The position numbers were made by a program, and so were the translations under genes. A stretch of DNA of 64,000 bases from an uncultured Parabacteroides sp. (GTDB lineage: Bacteria; Bacteroidota; Bacteroidia; Bacteroidales; Tannerellaceae), in contig CALCST010000034.1 in assembly GCA_937894065.1 (NCBI GenBank), positions 1-64,000 of the forward strand. The letters run 5' to 3'. Below, one piece after another: positions 44,630-53,440 of the stretch. The notes beneath the pieces are model-generated. The model was not told the origin of the DNA and made no database searches. It saw only the letters and a program-made list of their open reading frames with translations. How positions within the stretch are numbered: position 1 is the first letter of the stretch; the number at the start of each line of letters is the position of its first letter.

Positions 44630-45952
44630 ATGGCAACAAAAGCATTTCAGAAAATATACACTAAAATTACCCAGATCACCAAGGCAACCTGTTCGTTGAA
44701 GGCGACAGGTGTTGGGTATGATGAGTTGGCTTCAGTTGACGGAAAGCTGGCTCAGGTGGTAAAAATTATTGGTGATGAAGTGACATTGCAGGTTTTCTCA
44801 GGAACCGAAGGAATCCGTACAAATGCGGAGGTTGTTTTCATGGGAAAAGCTCCGTCATTGAAAGTGGGCGACCAGCTTGCCGGCCGTTTCTTCAATGCCT
44901 ATGGTGAGCCTATCGACGGTGGCCCTGTTCCTGAAGGAAAAGAAGTGGAAATCGGTGGTCCGTCTGTTAACCCTGTGCGCCGTAAGCAGCCTTCTGAGCT
45001 GATTGCAACAGGTATTGCCGGTATCGACTTGAACAATACGCTGGTAACAGGACAGAAGATTCCGTTCTTCGCTGACCCTGACCAGCCTTTCAACCAGGTT
45101 ATGGCTATGGTGGCATTGCGTGCGCAGTCTGACAAGATTATTCTGGGCGGTATGGGTATGACTAATGATGATTATCTGTTCTTCAAGAATACGTTCAGCA
45201 ATGCAGGTGCTTTGGACCGTATCGTAAGCTTTATCAACACAACAGAAGACCCTTCAGTTGAGCGAATCCTTATTCCGGATATGGCTTTGTGTGCTGCTGA
45301 ATATTTTGCAGTTGAAAAGCATGAGAAAGTTTTGGTTCTGCTGACTGACATGACTAACTATGCCGATGCTTTGGCTATTGTGTCTAACCGTATGGACCAG
45401 ATTCCGTCAAAAGACTCAATGCCGGGTTCTTTGTATTCAGATTTGGCTAAGATTTATGAAAAGGCAGTGCAGTTCCCTGATGGCGGTTCTATCACAATTA
45501 TTGCGGTAACAACTTTGTCAGGTGGTGATATTACACATGCTGTGCCTGATAATACAGGTTATATTACAGAAGGTCAGTTGTATTTGCGTCGCGACAGTGA
45601 TGTCGGCAAGGTTATCGTTGACCCGTTCCGAAGCTTGTCACGTTTGAAACAGCTTGTAACTGGTAAGAAGACACGTGAAGACCATCCACAGGTTATGAAT
45701 GCTGCTGTACGTTTGTATGCCGATGCTGCAAATGCCAAGACTAAGTTGGAAAACGGTTTCGACCTTACAGACTACGACAACCGTGCTCTTGCTTTTGCAA
45801 AAGACTATTCTTCAAAGCTTCTGGCTATTGACGTTAATCTTGACACTACAGAAATGCTGGATGTGGCTTGGGGATTGTTCGGCAAATATTTCAAACCTGC
45901 CGAAGTTAATATCAAGCAGAACCTGGTTGACAAATACTGGAAGGAAAGCTGA
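44630..45952 (+). CDS. atpB: V-type ATPase subunit B
   Basis: Regulatory, non-catalytic nucleotide-binding subunit of 440 residues. There is no Walker A, as expected; the family blocks KIPFFADPDQPFN (slightly diverged), LLTDMTNYADAL, MPGSLYSDLAKIYE and SLSRLKQLVTGK are seen. It lies 62 bases after the A subunit gene. Confidence 0.95.
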   Translation: MATKAFQKIYTKITQITKATCSLKATGVGYDELASVDGKLAQVVKIIGDEVTLQVFSGTEGIRTNAEVVFMGKAPSLKVGDQLAGRFFNAYGEPIDGGPVPEGKEVEIGGPSVNPVRRKQPSELIATGIAGIDLNNTLVTGQKIPFFADPDQPFNQVMAMVALRAQSDKIILGGMGMTNDDYLFFKNTFSNAGALDRIVSFINTTEDPSVERILIPDMALCAAEYFAVEKHEKVLVLLTDMTNYADALAIVSNRMDQIPSKDSMPGSLYSDLAKIYEKAVQFPDGGSITIIAVTTLSGGDITHAVPDNTGYITEGQLYLRRDSDVGKVIVDPFRSLSRLKQLVTGKKTREDHPQVMNAAVRLYADAANAKTKLENGFDLTDYDNRALAFAKDYSSKLLAIDVNLDTTEMLDVAWGLFGKYFKPAEVNIKQNLVDKYWKES

Positions 45953-46014
45953 TAAGGTTTGTCCGGGTTTTCACAGTGTGGAAATATAACAACATTGTTA
46001 ATACGATTTAGAAG

Positions 46015-46632
46015 ATGGCAATAAAGTTTCAATATAACAAGACCTCGCTTCAGCAGCTTGAGAAGCAACTGAAAATGCGTGAGCGCTCACTGCCTACAAT
46101 CAAGAGTAAGGAGAGTGCCTTGCGTATCGAAGTGAAGCGTACGAAAGACGAGGTTGCGCAGTTGGAACTTCAGCTTGAAAAGGAAATACAGAGCTATGAG
46201 AGCATGGTGGCTCTTTGGAATGAGTTCAATCCTGAACTTATCTCGGTGAAAGATGTTACTCTTTCGACCAGGAAAATTGCCGGTGTTATGATTCCGGTAT
46301 TGGATGAGATTCAGTTTGAAATCGGCCACTATAGCTTGTTCAGTGCTCCGGCCTGGTTCACCGATGGTATAGAGTTGCTCAAGAAATTGGCACGTACGGG
46401 AATTGAGGCAGAATTTTCAAGCATGAAGTTGGAATTGTTGGAGCATGCCCGCAAGAAGACTACTCAGAAAGTAAATCTTTTTGAGAAAGTTCAGATTCCA
46501 GGATACAAAGATGCTATACGAAAAGTGAAGCGCTTTATGGAAGATGAAGAGAGTCTGTCTAAATCTTCTCAGAAGATTATGAGGGCAAATCAGGAAAAAC
46601 GAAAAGCTAAAGCAGAGGAGGTTGGCGTATGA
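46015..46632 (+). CDS. atpD: V-type ATPase subunit D
   Basis: Central-axle subunit, 205 residues, made of two long helices (about 5-75 and 115-200) that form a coiled-coil rotor. Its last four bases overlap the start of the I subunit gene (ATGA). Confidence 0.9.
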   Translation: MAIKFQYNKTSLQQLEKQLKMRERSLPTIKSKESALRIEVKRTKDEVAQLELQLEKEIQSYESMVALWNEFNPELISVKDVTLSTRKIAGVMIPVLDEIQFEIGHYSLFSAPAWFTDGIELLKKLARTGIEAEFSSMKLELLEHARKKTTQKVNLFEKVQIPGYKDAIRKVKRFMEDEESLSKSSQKIMRANQEKRKAKAEEVGV

Positions 46633-48440
46633 TAGTGAAAATGAATAAGTATGCCTACATGGTATATCATAAGGAATACGAAACATTCCTGTCCTCGCTT
46701 AGAAGTCTGGGCGTTGTCCATATCAGAGAAACTCAGCCAGCTATGAGTGATGAGCTTCTGATGCAGATTATGAATGAGCGAAAGAGCTTGAACTCTTTGC
46801 TTCGTTTTATGAAAGGTTTGGCGGCAGACCGGGAAGTTCCTGCTGTTGCTGAAATATCAGAAGAAGAAGGCAGAAATGTCGTTTCGTCAATAGAGAAGCT
46901 GCGCGAGTCAAAACAGGCATTGCAGACAAGACTTGCAGCTTTGGAAAAGGACGCGGACTATATGTCGATTTGGGGAGAATTCTCATATGAGACTATTGCT
47001 CTATTGAAAGAAGCTGGCTACGAAATTACTTTCTTCACATGCCCTACTTCAAGATACGAACCGGTTTGGGGAGAACAGTATAATGCCTTTTTGGTGAACA
47101 GTTTCCAGTCTGTTTCTTATTTTGTTACGGTTACTCATCCCGGAACACAGATTGATATCGATGCAGAACGTGCGAAAATGCCGGAGTTTGATAAGAAAGA
47201 ATTGACTTCAATGATTTCGCAGGTTAAGGCTGAGATTGAGGCAGTAGATGACAAGCTTCAGAATATGGCGCCTGAAAGCGTTGCCAAATTGCAGGCTTAT
47301 GACAGACTTCTTCAGGATAAATTCAATATGAAGAATGCTTGGGTTCAGACTGACAAGGTTGCAGATGACAAGCTTATGCTTCTTGAAGGTTGGGTTCCTG
47401 CTGAGAATGCCAAACCTATGGAGGAGGAACTTGCTAAGCAAGGCTATTATTTCCTACAGATGGAGATTGAGGCAGAGGATAAGGTGCCAATTAAGTTGCG
47501 TAACAATGCATTCAGCAGATTGTATGAACCTATTACCAAGATGTTCTCTTTGCCGAATTATTCGGAATTGGATCCGACTCCGCTGTTTGCTCCGTTCTTC
47601 ATGCTGTTCTTTGGGCTTTGCTTCGGTGATGGCGGTTACGGTTTGCTGGTTGTTCTTCTTTGTACAATACTTAAGAAGAAAATGTCAGAGGAAGTCCGTC
47701 CATATCTGAGTTTGTTCCAGTATCTTGGTGGTGCGGCAGTTCTTGTGGGTTTGTGCACCGGTTCAGTTTTCGGTGTAGCACTTGCCGAAGTTCCTGCTCT
47801 GTCGAAGGTGAAGGATTATTTTGTGAGCAGTGACAATCTGATGACATTCTCAATTGTCATAGGTCTTGTTCAGATTATATTCGGTAAAGCAGTGGCTGCA
47901 TATAAGACGAAGATTCAGAAAGGTACGAAATACAGTATTGCTCCTTTTGCATGGGTATTTGTAATCCTTTCATTGGCTTTGGCTTTGGGTTTGCCAATGT
48001 TGAATGTTCAGATTCCGGCAGCAATTGCAACTGTATGTTATGGAATAGCAGCAGTTGGGTTGGTTGTAGCATATTTGTATAACTCGCCAGGAAAGAATAT
48101 TTTCCTGAATTTCGGAACAGGATTGTGGAATACTTATAATATGGCATCAGGACTTTTGGGTGATACATTGTCATATATCCGTTTGTTCGCAATCGGTCTG
48201 ACAGGTTCGATCCTTGGTGGAGTGTTTAATACTTTGGCTGTCTCAATGACTGACGGAATGAATATTGTGGCACGTGTTATAGTAATGGCAATAATTCTTT
48301 TGCTTGGTCATGCTATCAACATAGCTCTTTGTACAATCAGTTCATTGGTTCATCCATTACGTCTGATATTCGTAGAATATTATAAGAACGCAGAATTTGA
48401 AGGCGGCGGAAAAGCATACGAGCCATTCAAGAAAGCGTAA
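46629..48440 (+). CDS. atpI: V-type ATPase subunit I (a-subunit)
   Basis: Stator membrane subunit, 603 residues. The N-terminal half (about 1-310) is soluble with long coiled coils; about seven to eight helices follow. The key arginine that faces the proteolipid ring is Arg518 in SYIRLFAIGL. The start ATG at 46629 overlaps the D stop; a second ATG lies four codons later at 46641 and may be used instead. Confidence 0.93.
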   Translation: MIVKMNKYAYMVYHKEYETFLSSLRSLGVVHIRETQPAMSDELLMQIMNERKSLNSLLRFMKGLAADREVPAVAEISEEEGRNVVSSIEKLRESKQALQTRLAALEKDADYMSIWGEFSYETIALLKEAGYEITFFTCPTSRYEPVWGEQYNAFLVNSFQSVSYFVTVTHPGTQIDIDAERAKMPEFDKKELTSMISQVKAEIEAVDDKLQNMAPESVAKLQAYDRLLQDKFNMKNAWVQTDKVADDKLMLLEGWVPAENAKPMEEELAKQGYYFLQMEIEAEDKVPIKLRNNAFSRLYEPITKMFSLPNYSELDPTPLFAPFFMLFFGLCFGDGGYGLLVVLLCTILKKKMSEEVRPYLSLFQYLGGAAVLVGLCTGSVFGVALAEVPALSKVKDYFVSSDNLMTFSIVIGLVQIIFGKAVAAYKTKIQKGTKYSIAPFAWVFVILSLALALGLPMLNVQIPAAIATVCYGIAAVGLVVAYLYNSPGKNIFLNFGTGLWNTYNMASGLLGDTLSYIRLFAIGLTGSILGGVFNTLAVSMTDGMNIVARVIVMAIILLLGHAINIALCTISSLVHPLRLIFVEYYKNAEFEGGGKAYEPFKKA

Positions 48441-48502
48441 AAGAAATATTTAAAGAGAGAAAAAATAAAAAAGTAAAGAATAATTAAAAAACAAATTTTA
48501 TT

Positions 48503-48955
48503 ATGGAACCGATTTTATTAGCTTATTTGGGAATTGCGTTGATGACAGGTTTAACTTTCATCGGTAGTAGTTATGGTGTAACAATTGCTGGTAATGCAGT
48601 TGTTGGTGCGATGAAAAAGAATCCTGATGCATTGGGTACTTACATTGCGTTGAGTGCGTTGCCTTCATCTCAGGGTCTGTATGGCTTCGTTGGTTATTTC
48701 ATGATGCAGAAATTCTTGGTTGACAGCATTTCAATGTTGGCAGCTACAGCAGTGTTCGGTGCAGGTCTTGTTCTTGGTTTCGCAGGCTTCTTCTCTGCAA
48801 TCCGTCAGGCTCAGGTTTGTGCTAATGGTATTGCTGGTGTTGGTGCTGGTCACAATGTGTTTGGTGCTACAATGGTTATGGCCGTGTTCCCTGAATTGTA
48901 TGCAATCCTTGCTTTGTTGGTTGTTATCTTGATTGGTGGAACTATTCCAGCATAA
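48503..48955 (+). CDS. atpK: V-type ATPase proteolipid subunit K
   Basis: Rotor-ring subunit with four helices in two hairpins, 150 residues. Residues that bind sodium in Enterococcus hirae NtpK (Leu61, Thr64, Gln65, Gln110, Glu139) line up here as Leu53, Ser56, Gln57, Gln102 and Glu131, all at the same offset of eight. Thr to Ser is the only change. This suggests sodium rather than proton coupling. The ion-carrying Glu131 is only in the second hairpin, so each subunit carries one ion site for four helices. Confidence 0.94.
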   Translation: MEPILLAYLGIALMTGLTFIGSSYGVTIAGNAVVGAMKKNPDALGTYIALSALPSSQGLYGFVGYFMMQKFLVDSISMLAATAVFGAGLVLGFAGFFSAIRQAQVCANGIAGVGAGHNVFGATMVMAVFPELYAILALLVVILIGGTIPA

Positions 48956-48992
48956 TTTTAGCGATATCTTTTAATAATTAATAATAGATAAG

Positions 48993-49030
48993 AAAAGACA
49001 CCCAAGCCGGTGACGGCTGCGGTGTCTTTT
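48993..49030 (+). terminator. V-ATPase operon terminator
   Basis: AAAAGACACC (48993-49002) pairs with GGTGTCTTTT (49021-49030), with inner AGCCG/CGGCT, followed by CATTTTTCC. Confidence 0.88.
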
Positions 49031-49067
49031 CATTTTTCCTTCGGTTATGTTTGATGTAAAAATAGGA

Positions 49068-49137
49068 CCGAACCCACGAGAAAATATATATTGTCCCACG
49101 CTGAATTGGGGCCGTATATATTTCTTCGTAGGTTCGG
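49068..49137. repeat. GGCCGTATATATT palindromic element, copy 1
   Basis: Two 30-base arms (49068-49097 and 49108-49137) are inverted copies at 24 of 30 positions around a 10-base loop. The right arm has GGGCCGTATATATT and GTAGGTTCGG, both found again at 62975-63035. Confidence 0.75.
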
Positions 49138-49185
49138 ATGTAATTTGATGCAAATACTGTATATGTAAAAAATGCGATAATTCTG

Positions 49186-49193
49186 TATCTTTG
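49186..49193 (+). promoter_or_regulatory. -7 element before CLC gene
   Basis: TATCTTTG, 23 bases before the ATG. No -33 TTTG at normal distance. No fluoride riboswitch is recognisable in this gap. Confidence 0.45.
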
Positions 49194-49216
49194 CAGAATA
49201 ATCAAGGAAAATAAAG

Positions 49217-50506
49217 ATGACAAATAACAAATTCTCTTTTGACAGACATGGTAATTTGCTTAGGATTGAGCAGTTTCCCATGTTTTTTTATGTTCTGAAG
49301 TGGCTTGCAATATCTCTTCCGGTGAGTTTACTAATTGGAAGTGCTTCAGCATTGTTGTTAGTTTCTCTGAATTTGGTAACGGATTATAGAGAAGCTAATC
49401 ATTATATTATTGCAGCTTTGCCTTTGGCTGGATTAGTGATAGGACTTATGTATCATTATCTGGGTGGTGATGTTGGCAGAGGAAACAATTATCTTATTGA
49501 TGAAATTCATAAACCTACGGATATTATTCCTTTCCGCATGGCACCATTGGTTTATATCGGAACTGTGTTGACTCATCTTTTCGGAGGTTCTGCTGGTAGG
49601 GAAGGAACTGGGGTACAAATGGGTGGAGCTATTGCTGACCAGTTTTCCAAACTATTCCGTTTGAAACCTAGAGACAGGAAGATCTTGGTAGTTATGGGGA
49701 TAAGCGGTGGTTTTGCCTCTGTGTTCGGAACTCCACTTGCCGGAGCTGTATTTGCTCTCGAGGTTATTATAATGGGGCGAATGAGATATGAAGCTATTCT
49801 CCCAAGTTTCCTTACTGCTGCATTCTCAAATTGGACATGTCATTTGTGGGGAGTTGCACACACTCATTATAATGTTTCGGTTGTTCCGGAGTTCTCATTG
49901 TATAATATGATTTGGGTTGTATTGGCAGGAATTCTTTTTGGTCTTGCTGCAATGATGTTTTCTCGTCTGGTTCCGCTGTGGTCATCGTTGTCAAAGAAAT
50001 ATATTACGTATCCGCCATTGCGTCCTTTTGTTGGTGGTATAATAATTGTGGTGGCAATACTAATACTCGGCACAACAAGATATATCGGTCTTGGTGTTCC
50101 TGTGATTGTTGAGTCTTTTACGTTGCAACAGCCTTGGTATTCTTTTCTGATTAAGATAATTCTGACTACTTTTACAATTGGAGTAGGATTTAAGGGCGGC
50201 GAAGTGACTCCGTTGTTCTTTATTGGCGCTACTTTAGGAAGTGCGCTGAGTCTTATTTTTCCACTTCCGGTCGGTCTTATGGCTGGAATGGGATTTGTCG
50301 CTGTTTTCTCAGGAGCCACAAATACACCGATAGCCTGTACACTTATGGGCATTGAACTTTTCGGCGCAGATTGCGCATTATACATTGCCTTGGCATGTGT
50401 TGTGGCTTATCTGTTTTCTGGTCATACAGGAATATACAGCTCACAGATAATAGGAAGCCCAAAGCATTTGATATATGGTTTGAGAAAAGGGCAAAAATTA
50501 AGTTGA
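49217..50506 (+). CDS. CLC family anion/proton antiporter, possibly fluoride type
   Basis: A 429-residue CLC protein with about 11-12 membrane helices and no CBS domains. In place of the chloride-type filter GSGIP it has GRGNN (87-91), and GREGP is GREGT (127-131) with gating Glu129. GxGNN and GREGT are, as I recall, features of the CLC-F fluoride/proton antiporters rather than chloride channels. GGFASVFGTPLAGAVFALEV and GVGFKGGEVTPLFFIGA are also present. Function as a fluoride exporter would protect enolase and pyrophosphatase. The database name for such genes is usually 'voltage-gated chloride channel'. Confidence 0.85.
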   Translation: MTNNKFSFDRHGNLLRIEQFPMFFYVLKWLAISLPVSLLIGSASALLLVSLNLVTDYREANHYIIAALPLAGLVIGLMYHYLGGDVGRGNNYLIDEIHKPTDIIPFRMAPLVYIGTVLTHLFGGSAGREGTGVQMGGAIADQFSKLFRLKPRDRKILVVMGISGGFASVFGTPLAGAVFALEVIIMGRMRYEAILPSFLTAAFSNWTCHLWGVAHTHYNVSVVPEFSLYNMIWVVLAGILFGLAAMMFSRLVPLWSSLSKKYITYPPLRPFVGGIIIVVAILILGTTRYIGLGVPVIVESFTLQQPWYSFLIKIILTTFTIGVGFKGGEVTPLFFIGATLGSALSLIFPLPVGLMAGMGFVAVFSGATNTPIACTLMGIELFGADCALYIALACVVAYLFSGHTGIYSSQIIGSPKHLIYGLRKGQKLS

Positions 50507-50530
50507 TATTTTAAAGATACAAATACAGAG

Positions 50531-53404
50531 ATGAAACCATTCTTATATAAAATAGCAGAAAGATTCTATAATGAATATGGAACGGAAATAACACAATTTG
50601 CATTTGTGTTTCCAAACCGTCGTGCAGGACTGTTCTTTCAGAAATATTTGTCTGAGATAGCAGATCGCCCGTTGTTTTCTCCAACGATTCTTACGATTAA
50701 CGATTTGTTCGTCAAGTTGAGCGGAAAACAATCTGCTGACAGGATAAGAATGTTGTTTACTCTGTATGATGTGTATATCGAGAAAAGCCGCTCTTCGGAA
50801 ACATTCGATGAATTTCTGTATTGGGGCGAGATGTTGCTCAACGACTTTGACGATATAGACAAATATTTGGTGGACGCAAGGAAGTTATTCTCAAATGTAA
50901 CAGATTTACATGAGATTGAGAAAGATTTTGATTTTTTGACTCCGGAGCAAATAGCTGCTATCCGTTCATTCTGGTCGTCTTTCTATCCTAAAGGTGATTC
51001 TCCAAATCAGAAAGAGTTTCTAGCTCTTTGGGAAATATTGTATGATTTGTATTCTGAATTAAAATCCAGACTTTCTGCTGACGGAATGGGATATGAGGGA
51101 ATGATATTCCGTGAGGTCGTTGAATCTATGAAGAATGGAAATGATGTTTCTGACTTTAACTACAGACAGATAATATTCGTAGGCTTGAATGCTCTTTCTG
51201 CTGTGGAAATAGAATTCCTAAAAGAACTACAGAAAAGAGATATGGCTGATTTCTATTGGGATTATGAGGCTCCATATTCAACAGACCAGGATAACAAAGC
51301 TTCATTTTTTGCTTTGCACAATTTAAGGCAATTCCCTTCTAAGTTCCAGATTGAAAAGGAACAACCTGTGGAAAATCAGAAGATAAGAACTATTGGCGTT
51401 CCTTCAGGAATCGGACAGACCAAACAAGTATATCATTTGCTGAAAGAGCTTAGTGAACAGAACCTCAATGACAAAGAAGAAGCATTGCGCACAGCTATAG
51501 TTTTGCCGGACGAAGCATTGCTTATCCCGTTACTTAATGCAATACCTGAGGAAATACGCCATATTAATGTAACAATGGGTTATCCATTGGCGGGAACACC
51601 TGTGGCTTCATTGATGGATTATATTTTGGCTTTACAGAAAAACGTCCGTTACTCGGATTCAAAGCCGATATATTATTTCAGAGATGTTCTTCCGATATTG
51701 AACCATCGTTATATTTCTTTGGCTGAACCATCAGCAGCTTCGCTTTTGGTAAAAGAAATTACGGCAAATAATCGTATATATATTGCTGCCGGTGAGCTTG
51801 GCAGAACTCCATTTTTATCCCTTCTGTTTACTCCGGTAAATAATATCGAAGAGTTTTCGGAGTATTTAATAAAGGTTTTGGAAGAGTTGAATTCCCTGTT
51901 GACTATTGAAGAATCGGATGATGACGATAATTCTCCTAAACATTCCACAGAGATTGAGCAAGAATTCATTTTCCATTATTTCGCGACAATCAATAGAATG
52001 AAGGAAGTAATGAAAGAATCTGCCGTTGATATGCGCATGGAAACTTTCTTCCGCCTTGTGAAGAGAATCACGGATAGCATTACGATTCCTTTTCATGGTG
52101 AACCTTTGTCGGGATTGCAAATTATGGGTGTTTTGGAAACTCGAGCTCTCGACTTTGACAGAATTATTCTGCTGTCAATGAACGAGGGCATTTTCCCTGT
52201 GAAGAAGACAGCTAATTCTTTTATTCCATATAATCTGAGACGTGGATTCGGTCTTCCTACGTATGAACATCAGGATAGTGTTTGGGCTTATCATTTCTAC
52301 AGATTAATATATAGAGCAAAAGAAGTGACATTGTTGTATGACACTCGCAGTAATGGTTTGCAGACCGGTGAGAAAAGTCGTTTTATTCATCAGCTTCATT
52401 ATCATTATAATTTGCCTGTCGAAAATGAGCTTGTTGTTTATGATGTTGTTTCGGGTGATGAATCAGTCCTGGAAATTTCGAAGAATGCTTCGGTGATTTC
52501 ACTGTTGGATGAATTCAGGAAAGGTGGCAAAAGAGCAATTTCGGCAAGTGCTATCAATACATACCTTGATTGTCCGTTAAAATTCTATTTTTCTATTCTT
52601 GAGAATATACAAGATGAAGAAAAGGTTTCAGAATCAATTGAGACGAATGTTTTCGGCAGTATATTACACAAGGTGATGGAGATTCTTTACAAACCTTTCT
52701 GTGGTAAAATGGTTACTTCGGACTTGCTGAGCTTAATCAAAAAGAATCAGAAGGCGATGTCTGAAGCTATTGAAATTGCTTTCTCGGAAATATTCTTCAA
52801 GTCGGATAAAAGGCAAACTCTTATCGGGCAGAATTATCTGATAGGAGAGATGATCCGAAAATATGTAATGAAAGTTCTTGAGCATGATGATAAGCTTACT
52901 CCTTTTCAATATATAGAATCGGAAAAAAAGGTGAATACTGATTTTACCTTGTCTGATAATTCTGTTGTTCAGCTGAAAGGATTCATTGACAGAATAGATG
53001 AAGTGAAAGATACTGTCAGAATTGTGGATTATAAGAGTGGAAGCGGAACGAACGCTTTTTCGTCTGTAAGTTCGTTGTTTGATTCTGAAATACAAAACAG
53101 ACCGAAGGCGGTGATGCAGGTATTCATGTATTCCTGGATGTATACGAAGATGAAGGATATATACAAAGGAGGCGCAATAAGTCCACAAATCTATTATATG
53201 CGAACTTTGTTTGGTGATAAATTCAACTCTTCAGTTCTTTTTGAGCGTAAGGAAGTGAATAATTTCGGAGAATTTTCAGAAGAATTCGAACAGGAATTAC
53301 GTATGTGCTTGGACAGAATATTTGACTCGTCAACAAGTTTCACTCAGACAAACGATATTAAAACTTGCTCTTATTGTTCTTTCCGTTCGATTTGTGGAAG
53401 ATAA
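50531..53404 (+). CDS. AddB-like PD-(D/E)XK nuclease with Fe-S cysteines
   Basis: A 957-residue protein of the AddB/RexB type for double-strand break processing. The N-terminal part (about 1-640) is a degenerate helicase-like region with FPNRRAGLFF in place of the usual P-loop start, and no clean Walker A. The C-terminal nuclease has the pattern GFIDRID then VDYKSG (about 817-840). Cys681, Cys946, Cys949 and Cys955 match the split four-Cys iron-sulfur cluster of AddB (one Cys before the nuclease core and CxxCxxxxxC at the end). An AddA/UvrD-like helicase partner is not in this window; in many relatives it is adjacent. Confidence 0.88.
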   Translation: MKPFLYKIAERFYNEYGTEITQFAFVFPNRRAGLFFQKYLSEIADRPLFSPTILTINDLFVKLSGKQSADRIRMLFTLYDVYIEKSRSSETFDEFLYWGEMLLNDFDDIDKYLVDARKLFSNVTDLHEIEKDFDFLTPEQIAAIRSFWSSFYPKGDSPNQKEFLALWEILYDLYSELKSRLSADGMGYEGMIFREVVESMKNGNDVSDFNYRQIIFVGLNALSAVEIEFLKELQKRDMADFYWDYEAPYSTDQDNKASFFALHNLRQFPSKFQIEKEQPVENQKIRTIGVPSGIGQTKQVYHLLKELSEQNLNDKEEALRTAIVLPDEALLIPLLNAIPEEIRHINVTMGYPLAGTPVASLMDYILALQKNVRYSDSKPIYYFRDVLPILNHRYISLAEPSAASLLVKEITANNRIYIAAGELGRTPFLSLLFTPVNNIEEFSEYLIKVLEELNSLLTIEESDDDDNSPKHSTEIEQEFIFHYFATINRMKEVMKESAVDMRMETFFRLVKRITDSITIPFHGEPLSGLQIMGVLETRALDFDRIILLSMNEGIFPVKKTANSFIPYNLRRGFGLPTYEHQDSVWAYHFYRLIYRAKEVTLLYDTRSNGLQTGEKSRFIHQLHYHYNLPVENELVVYDVVSGDESVLEISKNASVISLLDEFRKGGKRAISASAINTYLDCPLKFYFSILENIQDEEKVSESIETNVFGSILHKVMEILYKPFCGKMVTSDLLSLIKKNQKAMSEAIEIAFSEIFFKSDKRQTLIGQNYLIGEMIRKYVMKVLEHDDKLTPFQYIESEKKVNTDFTLSDNSVVQLKGFIDRIDEVKDTVRIVDYKSGSGTNAFSSVSSLFDSEIQNRPKAVMQVFMYSWMYTKMKDIYKGGAISPQIYYMRTLFGDKFNSSVLFERKEVNNFGEFSEEFEQELRMCLDRIFDSSTSFTQTNDIKTCSYCSFRSICGR

Positions 53405-53417
53405 TAGAAAAGGCTTC

Positions 53418-53440
53418 AGGCGTATTAGAACAATACGCCT
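53418..53440 (-). terminator. hairpin at end of beta-barrel gene
   Basis: AGGCGTATT (53418-53426) and AATACGCCT (53432-53440) form a 9-bp stem that covers the stop codon of the minus-strand gene. A partly T-rich tract follows on the minus strand. It lies between convergent genes. Confidence 0.6.

Noticed and set aside
49031..49216. Fluoride riboswitch before the CLC gene
   Set aside because: The expected conserved GGNGAUGG and UCCGCC-type blocks are not seen; the gap holds a palindrome of another kind.
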